A DNA stretch of 35,847 nt from Firmicutes bacterium UBA5493 (lineage in GTDB: Bacteria > Bacillota > Limnochordia > Darwinibacteriales > Darwinibacteriaceae): assembly GCA_002424045.1 (NCBI GenBank), contig DIPH01000041.1:1-35847 (forward strand), written 5' to 3'. The position numbers were made by a program, and so were the translations under genes. This document shows positions 31,367-35,847 of this stretch, in pieces. Position 1 is the first letter of the stretch. Every line of letters begins with the position of its first letter. The notes under the pieces were generated by a model. It was not told the origin of the DNA. It ran no database searches and saw only the letters and a program-made list of their open reading frames with translations.

Positions 31367-32425
31367 GTGCCTAACAACATCTTGAGAGAGTTCGCTAGAC
31401 AGTTTACCATCGACTACGCTAGACAACGGGCGGCTTTGAAAGAAGCCAACCTCAAGGAGGACCCGCTTGCCTATCGCGGAGCTGAGCTCTTTCCTAGCGT
31501 TACAACCAACGAACTTTCGTTCGACTATTGGAAAGACCTTCATCTTCTCCCTGTAATGGCGAATGTACAAGCTTTCGGAGCTGAAGCACAGATCGCTAGC
31601 CGGGAAGGTCACGAGAAGGTCGCTGGTGAGATTCCGACCATTAAGAGGAAAATTAACCTCACTGGTCGGGCTCTGATTGCACTTCGCCGTGAAGGTGTGG
31701 GCGATATCGACTTTGTCCGTGACACTATCTACAACGACATGGACAATATGACCGATGCCTGCCTTGCCAGAGCCGAAAAAATGAAGATTGATGCCGTAAC
31801 GTCTGGGAAGATTGTGCTTGCTGAAAATGGTGTGGTAATGACCGTGGATTACAAGGTCCCCTCTGCCCACCAACAAGTTCTGTCTGGTGACTCTTTGTGG
31901 AGCAACTATGAAAAGGCAACTCCCATTCAAGACCTACAGCGTTGGAGAGATAAGCTTCTTGATGATGTCGGGATTGCTCCAGCACGAATTTGGACCAGCT
32001 CCAAAGTTGTTTCTCATCTACTGTACAACAAGGAGATTCGCCAGTTAACGTACGGTGATCAGGGTGGTTCGAGAGCCATTAGCCTGTCTCACCTCAACGA
32101 GATCCTAAGAACCATGGATCTACCACAGATCTCCACCTATGATGTCAGGGTTCGTGCTCAGAAAGCGGATGGAACTTATGAGACCATGCGTTTCTGGCCA
32201 GAGAGTAAGCTGGTGATGATACCAGAGGGCAAGCTTGGTGATACTTTGGTTGGTCCGACTGAAGAAGCCATGCTTGACGTGGAAGTTGATGCCAAAGAAA
32301 TGGCCGGTGTTTATGCTTCTGTCTACCAAGAAAATGAGCCGCCTATGATTTGGACGAAGGCAGCACTCAGCGCCATTCCTACCTTCCCAATGGCCGATTC
32401 GGTGTTCCAGGCTACTGTCCTTTAG
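31367..32425 (+). CDS. Major capsid protein (lambda gpE-like family)
   Basis: The 352-aa product starts at GTG 31367 with AAAGGATGATATCTA. Motifs include AYRGAELFPSVTTNELSFDY near the N-terminus, the central beta/helical body (TGRALIALRREGVGDIDFVR; TPIQDLQRWRDKLLDDVG), and the C-terminal MAGVYASVYQENEPPMIWTK, all characteristic of the Phage_cap_E family. Length is right for the HK97-fold gpE group. It makes the icosahedral shell. Confidence 0.92.
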   Translation: MPNNILREFARQFTIDYARQRAALKEANLKEDPLAYRGAELFPSVTTNELSFDYWKDLHLLPVMANVQAFGAEAQIASREGHEKVAGEIPTIKRKINLTGRALIALRREGVGDIDFVRDTIYNDMDNMTDACLARAEKMKIDAVTSGKIVLAENGVVMTVDYKVPSAHQQVLSGDSLWSNYEKATPIQDLQRWRDKLLDDVGIAPARIWTSSKVVSHLLYNKEIRQLTYGDQGGSRAISLSHLNEILRTMDLPQISTYDVRVRAQKADGTYETMRFWPESKLVMIPEGKLGDTLVGPTEEAMLDVEVDAKEMAGVYASVYQENEPPMIWTKAALSAIPTFPMADSVFQATVL

Positions 32426-32463
32426 CAGTGGCTCGGGAAACACCATACCAAGGAGGTGCCAGT

Positions 32464-32805
32464 ATGTCTAGTACGATAAGTGTAAAGGCACTAGCCCATG
32501 TGCGGCACAATCGCAAGAACTACAGGCCCGGGGATACTATCCCTGGGCTTAAGAAAGACGAGTTGGAGCGTTTGGTAGAGCTGGGTGTTGTGAGAGTCGA
32601 GGAGCTGGTCAAAGGACCGGCTTCACCGCCACCGATTGACCCTCCCCCACCGCCAAAAGAGCCTGGGGGAGAAGGCAAAGACCCTGACCCTCCAAGCGGC
32701 GAACCAGCTCCACCCGGAAGCGAACCAGATCCGAGTGATCCACCTGTAGAACCCGAACCCGAAGATCCTCCAAGTGATAAAAAAGGTCAAGGGAAGACAA
32801 AATGA
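32464..32805 (+). CDS. Small head-region protein with proline-rich tail
   Basis: The 113-aa product starts at ATG 32464 after AAGGAGGTGCCAGT. Residues 1-50 form a small folded part (SVKALAHVRHNRKNYRPGDT; LKKDELERLVELGVVRVEEL) of a type seen in phage head operons. The remaining ~63 residues are a disordered tail of Pro, Glu, Asp and Ser (PPPIDPPPPPKEPGGEGK; EPDPSDPPVEPEPEDPP). It may sit on the capsid surface or be an assembly aid. Confidence 0.75.
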   Translation: MSSTISVKALAHVRHNRKNYRPGDTIPGLKKDELERLVELGVVRVEELVKGPASPPPIDPPPPPKEPGGEGKDPDPPSGEPAPPGSEPDPSDPPVEPEPEDPPSDKKGQGKTK

Positions 32806-33125
32806 GTGCCACCTATGATCTAGAGACACCCGTCGGCCAGGTGCGTTTTCACATTCCAGACACCGATACAAACAATCCGATTTTCAGTGATGGCGAGATA
32901 GCGTTCCTGCTCAAAAATGCTGAAGACAGTCCGCTCCTGGCCGCGGCTGAAGCCCTCGAAACAATCGCTGGTGACCCTGCCAGACTGTCCTCGTTCTCGA
33001 GAGGCAGTGTATCTGGAACAAGAACGTCAGCAGATGAGATCCGGCGGCGTGCTTCTGCGCTTCGAGAAAAGGCCCATGGTGGCGGGATTATCGTGGGTAC
33101 ACTGGAAAGGACTGATTTCTGGTGA
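32802..33125 (+). CDS. Head-tail connector/adaptor protein
   Basis: The 107-aa product overlaps the preceding stop by 4 bases. VRFHIPDTDTNNPIFSDGEI AFLL…AAAEALETIAGD…SADEIRRRASALREKA matches the gp15-like/gp6-like adaptors that bind under the portal. Overlapping starts and stops show it belongs to the neck cluster. Confidence 0.75.
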   Translation: MSATYDLETPVGQVRFHIPDTDTNNPIFSDGEIAFLLKNAEDSPLLAAAEALETIAGDPARLSSFSRGSVSGTRTSADEIRRRASALREKAHGGGIIVGTLERTDFW

Positions 33126-33499
33126 GGTCACAACGATTCGAGGTTGCTGATGCAGATCTTCATGACGAGTACGCCTTTGAGGTAGACATCTACGTCATGA
33201 CAGACGGCGGCCAGGATGAATGGGGTAATGAAGTCCCTCCGTCTAAAGAGTACTACTCTCAGAATCAATTGGTGGACATCCAGGCAAAAAGTGGCATTAA
33301 GAGAGCTGCTGAAAGTGGAACAGTCTACGAATCCACTCATGTAATGTTCCATCCAGTGACTGAGAGAAGAATTCCAGTGGGAGCTGTCGTCGAGGTTCAA
33401 TTGGCTGGCATACCTGGGGTTCACGAAGACTACTCTGTGGTTTTTGTTGCTAATCGTGGTTCTCATCTAGAGATTGACCTGAAGGCGGTGGAGATATGA
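33122..33499 (+). CDS. Head closure (stopper) protein
   Basis: The 125-aa product starts at GTG 33122, overlapping the adaptor stop. The beta-rich sequence (YAFEVDIYVMTDGGQDEWGN; THVMFHPVTERRIPVGAVVE; DYSVVFVANRGSHLEIDL) fits the SPP1 gp16/HK97 gp7-type stopper fold by size and order. Assignment rests mainly on position. Confidence 0.6.
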   Translation: MRSQRFEVADADLHDEYAFEVDIYVMTDGGQDEWGNEVPPSKEYYSQNQLVDIQAKSGIKRAAESGTVYESTHVMFHPVTERRIPVGAVVEVQLAGIPGVHEDYSVVFVANRGSHLEIDLKAVEI

Positions 33500-33942
33500 G
33501 CGAGGGACTTCAGGGATTCACCGAAGCTATGCGAACTATGGATAAACTCGTTGATGTTGGCACGGCCAAGATGGAGCAGGTGCTGGAATATGTTCTGCGT
33601 GAGATGTGCAACTATGCCAAGCGCAATGGGCCCTTTGAGGATCACACTGCTAACCTTAGGAACAGTATTGGAATTAACTTCACTCACATGAAGCAATGGA
33701 AGGCTTCCGAATCAGGAATCGAAGAACTGAGAACTCTGCGTAGTGAAATGGAGAAGCCTGTTCTGGAACACGAAGGAAATAACGTTTGGGGTTATCTCTA
33801 CGCAGGGATGGAGTACGCTATTCATGTGGAGAGACTAGACGGATACTGGGTTTTGCAGGGAGCAATTGACTTCTACGAGCCTGCTTTGAATCAGATATTC
33901 CGGCAGAGGTTGAGGATCCAGCCTTCGGACTTAAGGCGGTGA
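33496..33942 (+). CDS. HK97 gp10-like tail completion protein
   Basis: The 148-aa product overlaps the previous gene by 4 bases. A helical N-terminus (FTEAMRTMDKLVDVGTAKME) leads into FEDHTANLRNSIGINF (the usual TGNLRRSI-like motif) and AGMEYAIHVERLDGYWVL (YAxxVExG-like), both hallmarks of the gp10/HK97_gp10 family that completes the tail-head interface. Confidence 0.8.
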   Translation: MSEGLQGFTEAMRTMDKLVDVGTAKMEQVLEYVLREMCNYAKRNGPFEDHTANLRNSIGINFTHMKQWKASESGIEELRTLRSEMEKPVLEHEGNNVWGYLYAGMEYAIHVERLDGYWVLQGAIDFYEPALNQIFRQRLRIQPSDLRR

Positions 33943-33946
33943 TACA

Positions 33947-34405
33947 ATGATACACTTCCATCCAGTCAATACAGATGATATCCTCAGTGTGATCTTCGCA
34001 AGGTTGAACACAGATACCATCTTCAAGGGTTTGGTCAACTCCATCGACAAGGGGCCAAAGCGAGTGGCCGGTTTCAAGAACCCATCTTGCACTATTCATG
34101 TCTTGTCGGCTCCGAGAGATGGCGAAACCGATACAGTTCGTGCTACGGCTACAGTCAACGTCTATGTCGATGACACCGAGGCAGGGCGAGCTAACACTGT
34201 GCTTCTTGGCCGGTGCTCCGAGCGAGTTCAATATCTTTTGCATAGAGCAGATCTTAAACTTCACCCCGAGGGTGCAATCTCGCATCCTCGTTTACTTTTT
34301 GGCGATATGTTGACTTCAGATGCTTTAATCTTAAGAAGCCAAATCGAGGGAGAACATGTCGCAAGTCTTAACATTTCAATGACTGTTAAACGAAGGAGGA
34401 ATTAA
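33947..34405 (+). CDS. Tail terminator-like protein
   Basis: The 152-aa product starts at ATG 33947 after AAGGCGGTGATAC. Its size, beta-alpha pattern (VNVYVDDTEAGRANTVLLGR; HVASLNISMTVKRRRN) and place between the gp10-like gene and the tail tube gene fit the ring that caps the tail (Gp17/lambda gpU type). No diagnostic motif was seen. Confidence 0.65.
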   Translation: MIHFHPVNTDDILSVIFARLNTDTIFKGLVNSIDKGPKRVAGFKNPSCTIHVLSAPRDGETDTVRATATVNVYVDDTEAGRANTVLLGRCSERVQYLLHRADLKLHPEGAISHPRLLFGDMLTSDALILRSQIEGEHVASLNISMTVKRRRN

Positions 34406-34406
34406 A

Positions 34407-34985
34407 ATGAATGAACAAACCGAATACGGCTTAGCTATAGCCATTTGGGATCCTGAGGCGGTGTCCCCAAATGAGCCGATTGAGCTCGGATTTTCGGAGT
34501 ACACCAAAGGCGGCATGATGTTCCGCTATGCCGAGGAGTTCTGGGGACCGACCTATGACCAAACAGGTAATACTCCTGTGGACCAGGTCAAAGTTGGAGA
34601 ATCAGCAACAGCAGAAGTATTCATGGCTGAAAGAGCCTTAGAGAAGTTCGCAGCTATCTTTCCAGCTGCCAAATTGGTTACTGATGCTACAGACCCGACT
34701 AAAAAGAAGCTCGTTTGGGGCGGTAAAATCGGCGAGGGTTTCAAAAAGTACTCAAAGCCTTTGACTTTAAGACCCATCGAGAATTTAGACAGAGACGATC
34801 GAACAAAAGACATCAAAGATGGAGACGTCACGCTTTATCATGCTATTCCAAGAGCTGAATTTGAGTTTGCTTTCCAACTTCAGCAAGAACGGATCTACAA
34901 GATTACATTTACTGGTGTGCCTGTCAAGGAGACTGGTGATGTATGGTCTCAAGGTGACGATAGCGCAACGGCAGCTGCAATATAG
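34407..34985 (+). CDS. Major tail (tube) protein
   Basis: The 192-aa product starts at ATG 34407 with GAAGGAGGAATTAAA. TEYGLAIAIWDPEA, GGMMFRYAEEFWGPTYDQTG NT, and a beta-rich body ending KITFTGVPVKETGDVWS are typical of siphovirus tube subunits. It is followed by a terminator and then the tail chaperone, the standard order. Confidence 0.82.
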   Translation: MNEQTEYGLAIAIWDPEAVSPNEPIELGFSEYTKGGMMFRYAEEFWGPTYDQTGNTPVDQVKVGESATAEVFMAERALEKFAAIFPAAKLVTDATDPTKKKLVWGGKIGEGFKKYSKPLTLRPIENLDRDDRTKDIKDGDVTLYHAIPRAEFEFAFQLQQERIYKITFTGVPVKETGDVWSQGDDSATAAAI

Positions 34986-35011
34986 GCTTAAGAAAGACGC
35001 AGTACAGACGA

Positions 35012-35038
35012 GGAGCCTTCCTTTCGAGGGCTCCTTTT
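35012..35038 (+). terminator. Rho-independent terminator after the tail tube gene
   Basis: GGAGCCTTC (35012-35020) pairs with GAGGGCTCC (35026-35034) through one G-T pair, closing a 5-base loop, followed by TTTT (35035-35038). It is probably partial, boosting tube over downstream tail proteins. Confidence 0.8.
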
Positions 35039-35081
35039 GACTACTCTTTCCTATTCTCACTAATTACTCGGAGGTGTAATC

Positions 35082-35588
35082 ATGAGCGAAAGCAAGTCTC
35101 TACCGCGAAAACTTCCTTTCCGGTACTATGACCAGGACGACAACGAGGTAATTCATGAGGTTCGCAAATTGCCACTGGGCAAAGCTTCAGAATTGAGCAG
35201 GGCCTTTAAAGAACTACCTTCTGCGATAAAAGGTTTGATGGAAGGCGAAGAGACAAAGGTTCTGTTTGCTGAAGAATCACAAGACTTGGATCTAGTAGAT
35301 ATGGCAGTGCTTATAGCTAATAACCTTGGATCTCTTTTGGAAGTTGCTCAGGATGCAATCATTGAAATTCTACAGGTCGGCTCTGGACTGGAACGGCAAG
35401 CTATCGAAAACTTAGGGCTTGATGAAGCGGCTGAACTATTCTTGCTCATCGTCAAAGTTAATAACTTATCGGCAATGCAGGCAAATCTAAAAAACGCCCT
35501 GTCCCTCTTGTCTCCGAATTGGGCACAGAGGGCACAGAAGACCCTGGCGGCAGTCAATCCGAAGAAGAGTGGCTCCAAGATACAATAG
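35082..35588 (+). CDS. Tail assembly chaperone, short form (gpG-like)
   Basis: The 168-aa product starts at ATG 35082 with CTCGGAGGTGTAATC. The mainly helical acidic protein (LPFRYYDQDDNEVIHEVRKL; LLEVAQDAIIEILQVGSG) sits between the tube and tape-measure positions, where phages encode the chaperone pair made by -1 frameshifting. A slippery A AAA AAC at 35489-35495 lies 94 bases before its stop, and a long open -1 frame follows, so an extended form is also made. Confidence 0.82.
   Translation: MSESKSLPRKLPFRYYDQDDNEVIHEVRKLPLGKASELSRAFKELPSAIKGLMEGEETKVLFAEESQDLDLVDMAVLIANNLGSLLEVAQDAIIEILQVGSGLERQAIENLGLDEAAELFLLIVKVNNLSAMQANLKNALSLLSPNWAQRAQKTLAAVNPKKSGSKIQ
35489..35495 (+). other. Programmed -1 ribosomal frameshift site A AAA AAC
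   Basis: In the chaperone frame the codons are CTA AAA AAC (35487-35495), giving the canonical X XXY YYZ heptamer. The -1 frame is open from here past the window end. This is the gpG/gpGT arrangement of lambda-like tails. Confidence 0.8.
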
Positions 35589-35847
35589 ATGTATTTGCTG
35601 ATGCCTATGGCTGGTCTAAGAACCAGGTCTTAGATGAGATTTATCCAGAAGAACTACCCATGTATTTCAAGCGAATTGGCGAACGCAATCGTGCTAAGGC
35701 GTTGGAAAAAATCAGTGAATATCGCATGTTGCTACAGATTGCCATAGCACCTTATACAGAAAAAGGTGCCGGTGTTCAGCAAGTCCAAAATCAGCTAATT
35801 GAGATGGAGAAAGACCTTAAGAACCCAGAGCGCATCGTGGCCAGGAA
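35495..35847 (+). CDS. C-terminal extension of the tail chaperone (gpGT T-domain), partial
   Basis: The -1 frame continues for 117 codons to the window edge without a stop. The sequence (EEEWLQDTIDVFADAYGWSK; LPMYFKRIGERNRAKALEK) is a good protein of the T-domain type that contacts the tape-measure protein. It has no initiating start with a ribosome binding site, so it is reached by frameshifting. Confidence 0.75.

Overview
The window spans the junction between a bacterial chromosome and an integrated, largely intact tailed-phage genome. The host part (1 to about 872) holds the leader-distal end of a type I-C-like CRISPR array, a decayed membrane-protein gene, and the first ~70 codons of an ABC-transporter substrate-binding protein cut off by the prophage. 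Strong AGGAGG-type ribosome binding sites, frequent GTG/TTG starts, moderate GC content and Firmicutes-type phage families suggest a Gram-positive Clostridia-like host; genus cannot be read from the sequence.

From about 870 to the window end everything is prophage. A leftward lysogeny module (899-5997) carries a large serine integrase with its own promoter, a basic 72-aa protein, a tail-anchored Cys-rich protein, a PD-(D/E)XK nuclease-like protein, an ImmA/IrrE-type protease and a cI-like repressor. A control region (5989-6120) with back-to-back promoters and three 15-bp dyad operators separates it from the rightward early genes; a fourth operator-like site lies inside the Cro-like gene.

The rightward early/replication block (6121-22472) holds small regulators, a Cys4 phage protein, a DUF2303-like protein, a naturally split Rad50/SbcC with its SbcD nuclease, a RecD2-like helicase, a 974-aa primase-helicase, an iteron-like GTAAC region that looks like a replication origin, several small Cys-rich proteins and a RuvC-like resolvase. 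Two tRNA-like RNA elements of ~110 nt lie in consecutive gaps at 8559-8667 and 9579-9695. They have acceptor, D-arm and T-arm sequences resembling tRNA-Leu but a non-tRNA central domain.

A short accessory stretch (22566-23763) encodes two membrane-anchored proteins. It is followed by an ArpU/DUF1492-like late regulator and then the siphovirus-type late operon: terminase small and large, portal, a minor head (MuF) gene in two parts separated by a small opposite-strand gene, scaffold, decoration protein, major capsid, head-tail connectors, tail tube, and a tail-assembly chaperone with a canonical A AAA AAC -1 frameshift site. The right attachment site and the remaining tail and lysis genes lie beyond the window.

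The best candidates for something undescribed are the paired tRNA-like elements, the GTAAC repeat region, the split Rad50 and the lysogenic accessory cassette.
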